From: Metabacillus lacus
Lineage (GTDB): Bacteria; Bacillota; Bacilli; Bacillales; Bacillaceae
Assembly: GCF_009674805.1 (NCBI RefSeq)
Contig: NZ_WKKI01000002.1
Span: 1-64,000 of the forward strand
Length of the DNA stretch: 64,000 bases
Reading direction: 5' to 3'
The notes under the pieces are model-generated. The model did no database searches and was not told where the DNA came from. It saw only the letters and a program-made list of their open reading frames with translations. Below, one piece after another: positions 41,793 to 51,266 of the stretch (its first letter is position 1; every line of letters begins with the position of its first letter). Made by a program: the position numbers and the translations under genes.

Positions 41793-44645
41793 CTACAGTT
41801 CAATAAAACTTCTATCCTTTGGATCACCAACGTCTCTTATCCATACTGGCGTTTGATTATTTTCGTGCTTGCAGTTATACGCAACGACATGATAATTTTG
41901 GACGCTAATTCCATATCTATTGTCATATGTCACAACATTCACATGTCTTACTTTTCTTCCTACAGGTCGATCGCTACTTGCTTGTGCGTATATACCGTGA
42001 CCGTTATTGTGAGAAATAACATTAAATAAATCTACTTGTGCGCCATGTGCAGGTGCAAGTCCGCCCTTTACATTGTGATGGTACTCTCCACCCTCTATAA
42101 CACCTGTACATCCGTCATGGTGTGAAAGTCCATCATCATAGTTATACATCCCAAAACAGTTATAGAAGTTGGTATTACCATTAGCTACTGGTGCGAAACC
42201 ATCAGCATTATTTTTATATCCTTTACAATTATAAAAGTTCCCGTTAGTTCGTCTTGGTGTAAAACCTGAACTATATGCAGAGTAAGCTACATCTACACTT
42301 CTGAAGGTTGTATCTAAACAATCCTCAGTATGAATATTTACTCCTGCAGCAAACGAAACCTCTAAATCCTCGATTAATACTGAGTTAATGCTCTGTAAAT
42401 GAACACATTGATCTTCTTCGTTAATTAATCGTTTAAAGAGTTTGTTTGTAATTGTCTTTCCTTTAGGGTGAACATAAACTTTCGAGCCATCAAAGAAAAA
42501 CGTTCCTTCTGTACTCTGACATGCGCTTAATGTTAAAACAGGAACCATTTTATAATCTAACTCATAGCTCCCTGTGTTTGTTTCCCATAAAATAGCGTTA
42601 TACGATACAGATTGAAGTCCAGTTCTTTCGCCCGTTAACTCTTTAGAGACAAACACCTTGTGCCAATTGCTTGAGGCATTCACTGTTAGGTTAGCAGTAA
42701 ACAAATCAACACTCGCATCATGGGACAACGATAAATCTAACGCATTAACTATTCGTGCTTTCGGCTTCACCTGACTAGTCACAGGAGAATCAACTAAAAT
42801 CGTTAAGTTGTCCATACTATTAGCGAGTAACCGTTGCCCTACATAATCGCCTGGTTGAGCAATAATCTTAGTAGCCCCTTCGTCAATCGCTTTTTGGAAT
42901 GTCAGATAAGGAGAGTTTTTTGCTCCTGTGTTGTTATCATTCCCATTAGGCGCTACGTACCTTGTAAGTGAATTTCCGCTAACTCTCTTTTTTAGATTGT
43001 CAATCTCATCAACAATTCCACCTCTAGAGGGGATTCCGTTTGTTGAAATAAAAATATCTTTAATTTTTTTGTTTGGATTCCCACCTATATTTCGTACAAA
43101 AACTCGGTGAGTTCGATTTTCGATGACTTTGTAATTAGGGATACTGTAATAACCATCACCTATATATTCAGCGTACTTTGTAGATGTTGATAAATTAAGG
43201 TTATCTCTGTGGTTACGAATATAAATTTCGACATTATTATAATCACCATCTGGAACATCCACTTTAAAAATCATGTTAATATTTTCTTCCATTTTTAAAA
43301 TACCATTTACGTTGTTAGGAACTATATTACAGTCAAAGTAAATGCTGTTGCCAAATGTGACCGATTTAATACCGTTAAATGTGAATGGATTGCTTGTGTT
43401 GCTGATTTGTTCAAATCTATTCAATTCATTTTCTAGCTTTTCGGGAGAACCTAAAACCAACCCTAGTTTATTCATAGCGCTAAAATCAACAGTTCTAGCC
43501 GTGACCGCATTTGTTTTTAAATCTTTCTCTTCAATGCTGTCCGTTAGGTTAAACTTAACATTGTCATAGCCACTAAAAGAAGTTGCTGATAAACCTTCTT
43601 CTATTTGCACCCATGCAGGGATTTTACTTTGTGTATTGGAGGAAACAGTAATAACAATATAATCTTCACTCCCTTGCAAAGTAACGGTAACAGAGTTGAC
43701 TAGATTTGTAGGCGCATTGATAGCTCTAGCAGGTGATTGATTCCTTTGGGGCTTACCTATAAAAGTAGCTACAGTAAATCGGTCAGTGTCATTCGATTTT
43801 GATATTGTATACGATATTGCTCTTTCTGCTTTGAATACTATACTGAACGGATTGGGAAAATTGAAATCATCATAGTATACGTTTGGGTAAGTACCTGTTA
43901 AGTTGACACCTTTTGTAAATGCCCCATCAAATTTATTTTTCCCTTGTTTTGCGAAGGATGTTTTACCTTGTGTAACCGCCTTATCATCTAGGTTAGGTGT
44001 TTTAACATTCCTCTCTCCAAGTACAGCGTTTATCTGTCCAGGCGCTAGACCTTGAATAGTCGCTCTTGTAGGCTCGTCAAAATCATTTAATGTTCCATAC
44101 CCTTTTCTAATAACATCACTTTGATTCGCCTTTTGCGCCAACTGTACATTAACAGACTGGAGCTGATCCCTTGCTTGGGCATCTACTCCTGTTCCTTTTT
44201 CGCGGATATCTTTAAGAATTCCTTCTGCATCCACAATAGCTTTATTAATAGCTTGCCAATCGTTCGTACTCTCTAAAGTTGAACCGCTTAAAATTCCTTT
44301 TTGAACGGAATAAGTGAAAGTTCCCGTAACCGCAACCTTGTCACTTCCGATATAAACCATAATTTCTGCTACATAAAGGCCCTTGATAATATAAGCCTGG
44401 GAATTTAAAGTTACTTCGCATTTACCCTTTGTCGCATCAGTGATAGTACAATCTTGAAATACCGTTTTCGCGTCAGGTTTAACAATGGCAATCCTTACTG
44501 TGGCGCCAGTTAGAACAAATGGCCTCAATGACTGATTGATCGTTATATTCAACTTGGCTGATTTTAAGTCATTGGTGTTGATTACAATATTGTTGTGTTT
44601 CGATTTCTGCATGGTATCGACAACAACATCAAATACTTTATACAT
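41793..44645 (-). CDS. Baseplate upper protein-type tail fibre with beta-helix
   Basis: 950 aa. N-terminal BppU-like Ig domain (about 1-130: VVVDTMQKSKHNNIVINTND; LYVAEIMVYIGSDKVAVTGT), a helical linker (about 130-190), a beta-rich middle, and from about 590 a right-handed parallel beta-helix. The helix begins RYVAPNGNDNNTGAKNSP, with rungs such as GMYNYDDGLSHHDGC and NNGHGIYAQASS. It is a host-recognition fibre or polysaccharide depolymerase; catalytic residues cannot be assigned. It follows Dit by 15 bp. Confidence 0.85.
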   Translation of the reverse strand: MYKVFDVVVDTMQKSKHNNIVINTNDLKSAKLNITINQSLRPFVLTGATVRIAIVKPDAKTVFQDCTITDATKGKCEVTLNSQAYIIKGLYVAEIMVYIGSDKVAVTGTFTYSVQKGILSGSTLESTNDWQAINKAIVDAEGILKDIREKGTGVDAQARDQLQSVNVQLAQKANQSDVIRKGYGTLNDFDEPTRATIQGLAPGQINAVLGERNVKTPNLDDKAVTQGKTSFAKQGKNKFDGAFTKGVNLTGTYPNVYYDDFNFPNPFSIVFKAERAISYTISKSNDTDRFTVATFIGKPQRNQSPARAINAPTNLVNSVTVTLQGSEDYIVITVSSNTQSKIPAWVQIEEGLSATSFSGYDNVKFNLTDSIEEKDLKTNAVTARTVDFSAMNKLGLVLGSPEKLENELNRFEQISNTSNPFTFNGIKSVTFGNSIYFDCNIVPNNVNGILKMEENINMIFKVDVPDGDYNNVEIYIRNHRDNLNLSTSTKYAEYIGDGYYSIPNYKVIENRTHRVFVRNIGGNPNKKIKDIFISTNGIPSRGGIVDEIDNLKKRVSGNSLTRYVAPNGNDNNTGAKNSPYLTFQKAIDEGATKIIAQPGDYVGQRLLANSMDNLTILVDSPVTSQVKPKARIVNALDLSLSHDASVDLFTANLTVNASSNWHKVFVSKELTGERTGLQSVSYNAILWETNTGSYELDYKMVPVLTLSACQSTEGTFFFDGSKVYVHPKGKTITNKLFKRLINEEDQCVHLQSINSVLIEDLEVSFAAGVNIHTEDCLDTTFRSVDVAYSAYSSGFTPRRTNGNFYNCKGYKNNADGFAPVANGNTNFYNCFGMYNYDDGLSHHDGCTGVIEGGEYHHNVKGGLAPAHGAQVDLFNVISHNNGHGIYAQASSDRPVGRKVRHVNVVTYDNRYGISVQNYHVVAYNCKHENNQTPVWIRDVGDPKDRSFIEL

Positions 44646-44660
44646 ATTACGACCCCCTTT

Positions 44661-45509
44661 TTAATAAAACCGGCTGCGAAAATCAAAGTTGATTGTGTAA
44701 GTTGATAATCCTTCAACCCTAAATAGGTTATCTTCGGGGAGTAGGTTAAAGAAATATCTGTTTGTTCTGTCCATAATCGGTGTATTGTTCATCGTCATGT
44801 AGTGACCATTTAAGACAATTTTGTTATTCGACACCAAAGCCCAACTTGCTTGTTTGGCTGGGTTATATTCAAAATGACGTCCTGTGTCATCATAAATTCT
44901 GAAGCTTGTAACCGATTGTTTAACATCAATTGTGATAATACAATTATCTGTTTCTTGAATCGTTTTAAGCGGAACCGTACCCGGATTAAAAATATTAAAG
45001 GTTGTCTTATTGCTGTGTTCATACACAGCTTTTGAGGCATCAATCCCCAAGCTGAAAGCTAGATCCTCTGTAATTTGTTTGCTCCGAAATAGACTAAGCC
45101 AATATGGTTGCCCTATAATCTTTAAGGGGATATTCGCAGTGGCAAAAGTCCTCACGTTTTCCGGCCTTTCCAGATTGAAAGAATCTGTTACACGTACCTT
45201 CAAGACCTTATATTCCTGCTGTGTTTCAGCAACATAAAAGGTGCCCAGCCTTTTAAAAAAAGCATAAATTTCATCACGTTTTTTGCGAAACTCTTTTGCT
45301 TCATATTTCTTCAAACTTACTGTAATGCTGACTTCGCGTTCATTATCCCGATATCCAGTGATTATATTGCCAGGCACTCCTGGTAAAGTGTGTTCGGTCA
45401 CATCTTGTCCGACAGAAGAGACATTGATATCAAGCCCTTTAAATCCGTTGCCCCATTGGTCCACAGGAAGGGCAACAGGATTAAAAGCTAAATCATAAAT
45501 TTTAAACAT
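44661..45509 (-). CDS. Distal tail protein (Dit), siphovirus tail family
   Basis: 282 aa. Family pattern (PF05709-like): N-terminal FKGLDINVSSVGQDVTEHTL and ITGYRDNEREVSITVSL core that forms the hexameric ring at the tail tip, then a C-terminal galectin-like domain (about 150-282). The start overlaps the tape-measure stop by 1 nt. It connects the tail tube to the baseplate components encoded next. Confidence 0.9.
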   Translation of the reverse strand: MFKIYDLAFNPVALPVDQWGNGFKGLDINVSSVGQDVTEHTLPGVPGNIITGYRDNEREVSITVSLKKYEAKEFRKKRDEIYAFFKRLGTFYVAETQQEYKVLKVRVTDSFNLERPENVRTFATANIPLKIIGQPYWLSLFRSKQITEDLAFSLGIDASKAVYEHSNKTTFNIFNPGTVPLKTIQETDNCIITIDVKQSVTSFRIYDDTGRHFEYNPAKQASWALVSNNKIVLNGHYMTMNNTPIMDRTNRYFFNLLPEDNLFRVEGLSTYTINFDFRSRFY

Positions 45510-48500
45510 TAAAAGGCCACCCTTCCGCTGTAGACTGAATGTTTACTAGATTGTCTTGCATCGTAGCGCTCTGCAGCTTTTCCGATATCGCCTTCGGATA
45601 ATACAGGTTTCATTTCAATGTTTTTACTGCTTTGCAATAAGGCCATTAAAATTTTGTTTTGTTCCAAAACGGCTTGCAGCAGACCATTGTCACTGCCGCC
45701 GCCGCCAACATTAGGCAATTGATGTGGCCGCTTGTTGCCCTGTATCTCTTTGCCGGCCAGTGCCAGAAGTTTCATGGCGTCGGTGCGCTTGCTTGGATCA
45801 GTAGGAATTATCCATTCAGGATGCCCACCTTCAGCAATAGGGTACAATCCAGATTTTTTAATGAGTCCACCAGTTTTAAAACCTCTTGGATTGATAGGTA
45901 CGCCATTTTTACGAACCTCGTAGTGAACGTGTGGCCCTGTGCTGTCACCGGTTGAACCAGTAAGACCAATGGTTTGTCCAGCCTTTACAATCTGCCCGAC
46001 ATTTACCAAGTTCCTGTGATTATGTCCGTAGTACCTTTCAAAAGCTCCAGAAACGATTCTAATGAGGTTTCCATAGCCCCGCGCCCATCCACTGAATGAA
46101 ACCTTACCAGCTGCCTGTGCAGGAATAGGTGTCCCGGTAGGTGCAGCCCAATCATCCCCTCTATGCGGCTTGATCTGCCCTGTTATTGGATGTCGGCGCG
46201 TTGGGTTAAATGGAGAAGTTAACCTAAATGGAGGTGGCCAACCTTTGCCACCAGTGCCGCCCCCGAATCCTCCACCACCTTCAAACATGGAGCCAACTTG
46301 TTTTGATAACCATTCTTTCATTGAATCCTTAACTTTGTTGTAAGCACCTGTACCAATTCCTTTTAGCATTCCCGGCATGTTAGGCGGTTGTACACCAAAT
46401 GTTTCTAAAGCTTTGTTAAAGAGCTTGCCAGGATCAGAAATGTAAGACCAGACATCCAAAGCAGTGTCTTTTATGTTTGAGACAGCTTCTTTCCCTTTGG
46501 ACCACGCGTTAGCAGCCCAACCTTTCAATGTCCCCCAAGAATACTTAGGAACATCGAATAATTGCTTTGTTAACGTTGCAGATAAGACATGAGTACCTTT
46601 TGGTAAATTAACTAATGATGGCTTGTTAGGAGACAAATATTGCTTTCCGTCTGGCGTTTGAATCAATTCTTCTCCAGCATTTGATCCTACTCCATCTCCA
46701 ACTATAGCCAATCCACCAGGATGCCCATCTGTTCCTTTAGCGTATTGCGGTACAGGCCATTCAGAAACCTTTGAAGTAATCCCTATTTTATCTAAAACCC
46801 AGTTAACCCCACCGATCACTCCATTGATACCTTTTCCAAGAGTTCCGGCCATGCTGTTTACTACTTTGTTGACTCCCTCTTTTACCTTGCTGGCCATGCT
46901 TCCGATGCCGTCACCGATCTTTTTCGGTAGTTCTTTCGCTCTGTTTATTATATTTGTAAACTGCGTGTTAACAGTGTTGTATACGCCTCTAAAAACATTT
47001 GTAGTAGTTGTCAGAACGTTGTTCCAAGTTGACTTAACGCTGTTCCAAATTCCTGTTGCTATACTTGTGATGCTGTTCTTGATACTGTTCCAAATGCTTG
47101 TGAGTGTGTTTCTAATCACTGTGAAAATGGAAGTCGTATTACTACTTAGGCTTAACCATATTTGCTTTACAAAATTAAATATGCCATTAATCACAGTCGT
47201 AAAAACATTCCGAATAGCATTCCAGATGGTTCCGTAAAACCTAAACATAAGATTGAAGTAAGAGGTTGTTATAGTGTTGAGGTTCGCCCAGCTGCCCTTC
47301 ACAAAGTTAATGATTGCATTTATCACAGTAGTGAAAATTGATCTTATGCTATTCCACAAGCTTGTAAACCCGGCTCTAAATGGAGTGAAGAATGCCTTTG
47401 CACCTGATAGCAGTTTTCCGTAAAAAGATAGCTGAATAAGATTCCAAATGAAGGTTATTGCGCCCGTAAAAATCTGTTTTAAGCCTTCCCACATCTTGCT
47501 GAAGTCGCCAGAAAACAGTCCTGCAAACACCTTAACAGCACCCATAATTACATTTAGGGCACCTTTTATTACGCCCTGTATGTTGCCCCACACAGATTTA
47601 ATAATGACCAGGATAAACGGCATGACAAATTTTATCGTTGCTAAAATCCCATCCATAATTACCTTTATGAAGCTACCGATATTTTTAAGTGCAGCCAAGA
47701 TAGTTGAACTATTTTCTCGCCAAAATTGTTGAATAACAGCTAACTGATCTTGAAAAAACTTAACCACTGCAGCAATCGCCGGCTGTAAAGCCTTCAGTGC
47801 ATCAGATGCCAATTGCTTTATCTTAACAAATAACTGATTTACACCTTCTCGGAATGTCTCAGACTTAGCATACAGTGTTACAAATCCTGTTCCCAATAGT
47901 GTAAGTGCGCCTATGGTTAATCCAATTGGACCAGTAAAAGCTACTAAGCCCAGCCTTAGCCATTTGAGTAATCCACCCGCTCTTGCAATACTTGTCATTA
48001 CAGGAGCCAATGCACCCGCCAATGCACCTAATCCACTTATAGCCCCACCTAATATAGTGAGCATGATTCCAAGACCCGTACCTAAAGCTAAAAAAACAGT
48101 TGTTAATACTCCACCTATGGCAATGGTGCTTTGCATTTTTGGAGACAAAGAGTTAAATTTATCCACTAAAGATTGCAGCACAACTACCACTTTACTCACA
48201 AGAGGGGTTATGGCACTCCCCAATGAAATTAATCCCGTCTCGGCTGCTCCGCTTAACTCTTCCATTTGCCCTTTTAAGTTATTTAGTTTTTCTGCGGCCA
48301 CATCAGCTGCCTTAATTTTATCCATAGAAGCAGCCATCTGTTCAATTCCTTTAGCCCCTTCTTTAAAGAGGATGTTACCGGCACGAATGGCATCTGAGCC
48401 AAACATTGTATTTAAGTAGTTCTGTCTTTGTTCATCGTTAAGGTCCTTCATAGAGTTTTGTAACAGGCCGGCTATTTCTGCCATTGACTTTAGTTCGCCT

Positions 48501-49825
48501 TGTTCATCGTAAAATGCACTGGACATTAACCCGGACGCTTGAAGGTTTTCCTCGTAACGTTTTTTCAGCTCTGCCTTACTTGCTCCTGCACCTAATTCTT
48601 GCTCGGTTAATTTCATTAACCCTTTTTCTAAATCTTCTACATGCCGCCCCGTTGGTTCGAGCCCTTTGCTAACTAAGTATTTATATCCAGCTGTCGTATT
48701 GTAAGATGATAATCCAAGCTGATCAAATGCCTCGTAAGCAGCTTTAGTTTGTGGGGATAAACGCAAGAGCATAGTTTTGAGTGACGTACCGGCATCGGAT
48801 CCTTTTAACCCGTTTTGTGCAAATACAGCAAGGGCTGTTGAGGTATCTTTAAAAGTCAAACCAACCCCAGATGCAACCGCAGAAACTGCAGCTAAACTGT
48901 ACTTTATCTCTCCAACTGAGGTTGCGGACGCGTTAGCAGCACCTGCTAATATATCTGCAGCTTTTGATACACTGAGTCCATCATCCTTAAAGGCATTCAG
49001 GGCTGTGGAAGCAATTTCAGCCGCATCAGCTAATTCCAGTTCGCCCGCAGTAGCTAAGGAAAGAGCTCCTTCAAGTCCCCCTTGAAGTATATCTGTAACA
49101 GAGACACCTGCTTTCACTAATTCTTCTATGCCTTGGGCGGCTTCTAGTGCTGAATATTTTGTTTTAGCTCCCATTGTAATAGCCAGTTTTTCTAACTCTC
49201 CACCAAATTCTTTAGCCTCTTGAGGATCCATGACTGATTTCATAGAGGATAATTGAGCTTCAAAATCCATTGATTTCTTGGTAGCTAAAACAAAAAAACC
49301 ACCTACTGCAGCCGTAGCAATTCCAAATGAATTTCTCATACTACTGCCGACATTTTGCATATTCTGCCCTGCAGTGATCATTCGCCCTGAAACATTTGTT
49401 AAGGATGTTCCCATTCTCCCCCAACCCGATTCAGCAATTCTTTGTTCGCGGCGCAAACGTTCCAGTTCCTCAGTAGTACGTTCAATATCTCTTTCAAGGT
49501 TGTTTAGAGCTGCTGCCTGATTGTTATATTGTCTGGCAGCCCTTTCGGCTTCTCTGGATCCTTCTCCGAACTCTTGAACCATTCTTTCGTAGGTTGTTAA
49601 AGCTCTTGCTGTGATTTCTCGTTGCACTTGCACTTTACGGTTTAGCCCATTAAGGGTTGTTTGATATCTATTGATAGACCTGTCACCGCGATCAAACGCT
49701 GAGAGGTTAGCCCTCATTTCACTGTTTACGGTTGATAATCTTGATCTTAAATCAGACAATCCACTACTTAACCTTAGAGTGTCGAGTCCTAGTTCAATTG
49801 ATAAACCCTGTATTCTTCCAGTCAT
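45509..49825 (-). CDS. Tail tape-measure protein with M23 endopeptidase domain
   Basis: 1438 aa. N-terminal coiled coil (to about 140), the TP901-type core region (about 170-560: MKSVMDPQEAKEFGGELEKL), several hydrophobic stretches, a repetitive Trp/Asn/Ile-rich block with period about 36 (about 840-980), and near residues 1210-1312 an M23 peptidase (HRGDDW, YYGHN, GPHVHYEV with the metal ligands). It sets tail length (by the usual scaling about 200 nm) and the peptidase likely opens the wall at infection. It follows the G/GT frameshift gene. Confidence 0.93.
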   Translation of the reverse strand: MTGRIQGLSIELGLDTLRLSSGLSDLRSRLSTVNSEMRANLSAFDRGDRSINRYQTTLNGLNRKVQVQREITARALTTYERMVQEFGEGSREAERAARQYNNQAAALNNLERDIERTTEELERLRREQRIAESGWGRMGTSLTNVSGRMITAGQNMQNVGSSMRNSFGIATAAVGGFFVLATKKSMDFEAQLSSMKSVMDPQEAKEFGGELEKLAITMGAKTKYSALEAAQGIEELVKAGVSVTDILQGGLEGALSLATAGELELADAAEIASTALNAFKDDGLSVSKAADILAGAANASATSVGEIKYSLAAVSAVASGVGLTFKDTSTALAVFAQNGLKGSDAGTSLKTMLLRLSPQTKAAYEAFDQLGLSSYNTTAGYKYLVSKGLEPTGRHVEDLEKGLMKLTEQELGAGASKAELKKRYEENLQASGLMSSAFYDEQGELKSMAEIAGLLQNSMKDLNDEQRQNYLNTMFGSDAIRAGNILFKEGAKGIEQMAASMDKIKAADVAAEKLNNLKGQMEELSGAAETGLISLGSAITPLVSKVVVVLQSLVDKFNSLSPKMQSTIAIGGVLTTVFLALGTGLGIMLTILGGAISGLGALAGALAPVMTSIARAGGLLKWLRLGLVAFTGPIGLTIGALTLLGTGFVTLYAKSETFREGVNQLFVKIKQLASDALKALQPAIAAVVKFFQDQLAVIQQFWRENSSTILAALKNIGSFIKVIMDGILATIKFVMPFILVIIKSVWGNIQGVIKGALNVIMGAVKVFAGLFSGDFSKMWEGLKQIFTGAITFIWNLIQLSFYGKLLSGAKAFFTPFRAGFTSLWNSIRSIFTTVINAIINFVKGSWANLNTITTSYFNLMFRFYGTIWNAIRNVFTTVINGIFNFVKQIWLSLSSNTTSIFTVIRNTLTSIWNSIKNSITSIATGIWNSVKSTWNNVLTTTTNVFRGVYNTVNTQFTNIINRAKELPKKIGDGIGSMASKVKEGVNKVVNSMAGTLGKGINGVIGGVNWVLDKIGITSKVSEWPVPQYAKGTDGHPGGLAIVGDGVGSNAGEELIQTPDGKQYLSPNKPSLVNLPKGTHVLSATLTKQLFDVPKYSWGTLKGWAANAWSKGKEAVSNIKDTALDVWSYISDPGKLFNKALETFGVQPPNMPGMLKGIGTGAYNKVKDSMKEWLSKQVGSMFEGGGGFGGGTGGKGWPPPFRLTSPFNPTRRHPITGQIKPHRGDDWAAPTGTPIPAQAAGKVSFSGWARGYGNLIRIVSGAFERYYGHNHRNLVNVGQIVKAGQTIGLTGSTGDSTGPHVHYEVRKNGVPINPRGFKTGGLIKKSGLYPIAEGGHPEWIIPTDPSKRTDAMKLLALAGKEIQGNKRPHQLPNVGGGGSDNGLLQAVLEQNKILMALLQSSKNIEMKPVLSEGDIGKAAERYDARQSSKHSVYSGRVAF

Positions 49826-49851
49826 TTTTGCCCTCCTTTCTGACTACAAAT

Positions 49852-49888
49852 AAAAAAAGCCCTTAACCTCCAAACGCCGAGATTAAAG
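49852..49888 (-). terminator. Hairpin between the GT chaperone and tape-measure genes
   Basis: CCTTAACCTC (49861-49870) pairs with GAGATTAAAG (49879-49888), with two G-U pairs in the minus-strand RNA, followed by GC and seven T (49858-49852). It overlaps the GT stop codon and would reduce read-through into the tape-measure gene unless antiterminated. Confidence 0.6.
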
Positions 49889-50398
49889 ACTTTTCTTGTT
49901 TAGGTTTATTCTCTTCCCGTAGTATTTCGATTACAAAGTGATAGGGCATATTAAGCACTTCATTTATGTCCTTCCCATCCTTCATCAACTTCAGGATTAG
50001 ATTGTCTAAGTATTCTTTTTGTTTTTCGTAACTAAAGTCAGCATCACTCAGTTCTTCTTCTCTAAAAACTTTTTTGTTTCATCACTCTGCTGACCTTGAG
50101 CAATAAACATAATTTGAGCCTGCAGCACGCCAATTGCATCCGGAGCATGAAGGCCATTGATAAGTTCATCTTTCGAAAATTGTTCTTTGTAAAGGTCTTT
50201 AGCCACAAAGTCAATCAACTTATCAATCAAATCCTTTTCACTGGCTTTGTTTTCTTTTTCAATTTCGCTTATTAGATCAATTGCTGTATAAACCACTGTC
50301 AAAGGGATAAAAGGTGGAGTGAGATATTTTTTTGTAACCAGTTCCCCTTCTTTTACATCAGTTACAAGCTCAATCATGTTTCTTTTTAAGTTAGCCAT
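49863..50398 (-). CDS. Tail assembly chaperone GT, made by -1 ribosomal frameshift
   Basis: The G frame (50398 to about 50070) carries on in the -1 frame after the slippery site: 110 residues of G followed by 68 more (VFREEELSDADF ... EILREENKPKQEK ... SAFGG), stop at 49863. Total about 178 aa. The T part has no start of its own. In lambda and many long-tailed phages the G and GT proteins bind the tape measure and recruit tail-tube subunits in a fixed ratio set by the frameshift. Position between tail tube and tape measure fits exactly. Confidence 0.88.
50048..50398 (-). CDS. Tail assembly chaperone G (unshifted product)
   Basis: 116 aa, helical (about 30-100: DLISEIEKENKASEKDLIDK). It ends six codons after the slippery site with KFLEKKN and a TGA. 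It shares residues 1-110 with the GT product. Placement directly before the tape-measure gene is the standard position of gpG-like chaperones. Confidence 0.88.
   Translation of the reverse strand: MANLKRNMIELVTDVKEGELVTKKYLTPPFIPLTVVYTAIDLISEIEKENKASEKDLIDKLIDFVAKDLYKEQFSKDELINGLHAPDAIGVLQAQIMFIAQGQQSDETKKFLEKKN
50069..50075 (-). promoter_or_regulatory. -1 frameshift slippery heptamer A-AAA-AAG
   Basis: In the G frame the codons ACA-AAA-AAG contain A-AAA-AAG, the most efficient bacterial -1 slippery sequence (as in dnaX). Shifting back one base opens a frame of exactly 68 codons to a TAA. G stops 18 nt downstream. Confidence 0.9.
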
Positions 50399-50444
50399 TT
50401 TGATTTTCCTCCCATAAATTAATTAAGAAAAGAGAGTAGCAATG

Positions 50445-50636
50445 CTACTCCCCGCTTTCATCTTTCACTTCTTTGATAACTGGATATCCAAGGCCGTTAT
50501 CACTTGATGACAATTCTTTAAGGCGCTTGGCACTGATTTTTTTATTTGCCGGGAAAGGGTAACGATCACCTTTATGATACGTTCTGCCCTTGTCCTCAGA
50601 ATCGCGGAAGGCTGCAATTGCTTCATATTTAGCCAT
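50445..50636 (-). CDS. Small phage protein between tail tube and chaperone genes
   Basis: 63 aa, not assigned. It reads MAKYEAIAAFRDSEDKGRTY ... HKGDRYPFPANKKISAKRL, compact and basic, with no membrane segment. The pattern 'Y..G..YP' followed by a Lys-rich helix is often seen in small tail-cluster proteins. It lies 13 bp after the tail-tube gene. Confidence 0.82.
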   Translation of the reverse strand: MAKYEAIAAFRDSEDKGRTYHKGDRYPFPANKKISAKRLKELSSSDNGLGYPVIKEVKDESGE

Positions 50637-50649
50637 AATCTATCCCTCC

Positions 50650-51252
50650 TTACACACTTGGTACTGCTGGGTATGTCGTGCCAAACACAGCCTGAAACAA
50701 CGCGTCCCTTGTAGTAGTAGATCCTTTAGCATCCACTCCGACAATAACTGATTTTTCCTCACTGAAACCGGCAACATCGCGGTCCATAAACTCTGCAGAG
50801 ATTTCATCACTTTGAAATTCCACACTGTCTGTTTTCGTTTGTCCATTGATAGAAGGACGGGTGAAAATACCCTTAGGCAGCCCTACCCATTCGCGGCTTC
50901 CATCTTCATGTGTTTTTGCAAATACACATGCAACATAAGGTGGATTGTCGCTGCTTCCGAATGCAGCAAGGCCATCAGTTGTTGTTTCCAAGCCTAAAAG
51001 CACCTGTCTGTCCACAAGAGGGAGTTTGTGGAAAGATGAAGTTACCGAAATATTACCGTTTGATACTGCTAATTCAGCAGTTTTATTGTCACCATGTGCC
51101 CTGACAATTTCTTGAGGTAATTCTACAGTAATAGTTTGCAGGAATTCCACACGTTCTACGTCACCTTCAATTAATGATGTTCCTGTTTCTGTTAGTACAG
51201 CGTAATAAAATTGATCCACACCTGTGGACGCACGATAATTTTTTTCTGCCAT
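50650..51252 (-). CDS. Major tail (tube) protein
   Basis: 200 aa, beta-rich, of the phi13/SPP1-like tail-tube type. Segments such as RASTGVDQFYYAVLTETG, PPYVACVFAKTHEDGSREWV and GLPKGIFTRPSINGQTKTDS are typical. It polymerises around the tape measure to form the non-contractile tube. Position between the tail-completion and chaperone genes supports the call. Confidence 0.88.
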   Translation of the reverse strand: MAEKNYRASTGVDQFYYAVLTETGTSLIEGDVERVEFLQTITVELPQEIVRAHGDNKTAELAVSNGNISVTSSFHKLPLVDRQVLLGLETTTDGLAAFGSSDNPPYVACVFAKTHEDGSREWVGLPKGIFTRPSINGQTKTDSVEFQSDEISAEFMDRDVAGFSEEKSVIVGVDAKGSTTTRDALFQAVFGTTYPAVPSV

Positions 51253-51266
51253 TTATATTCAGCTCC

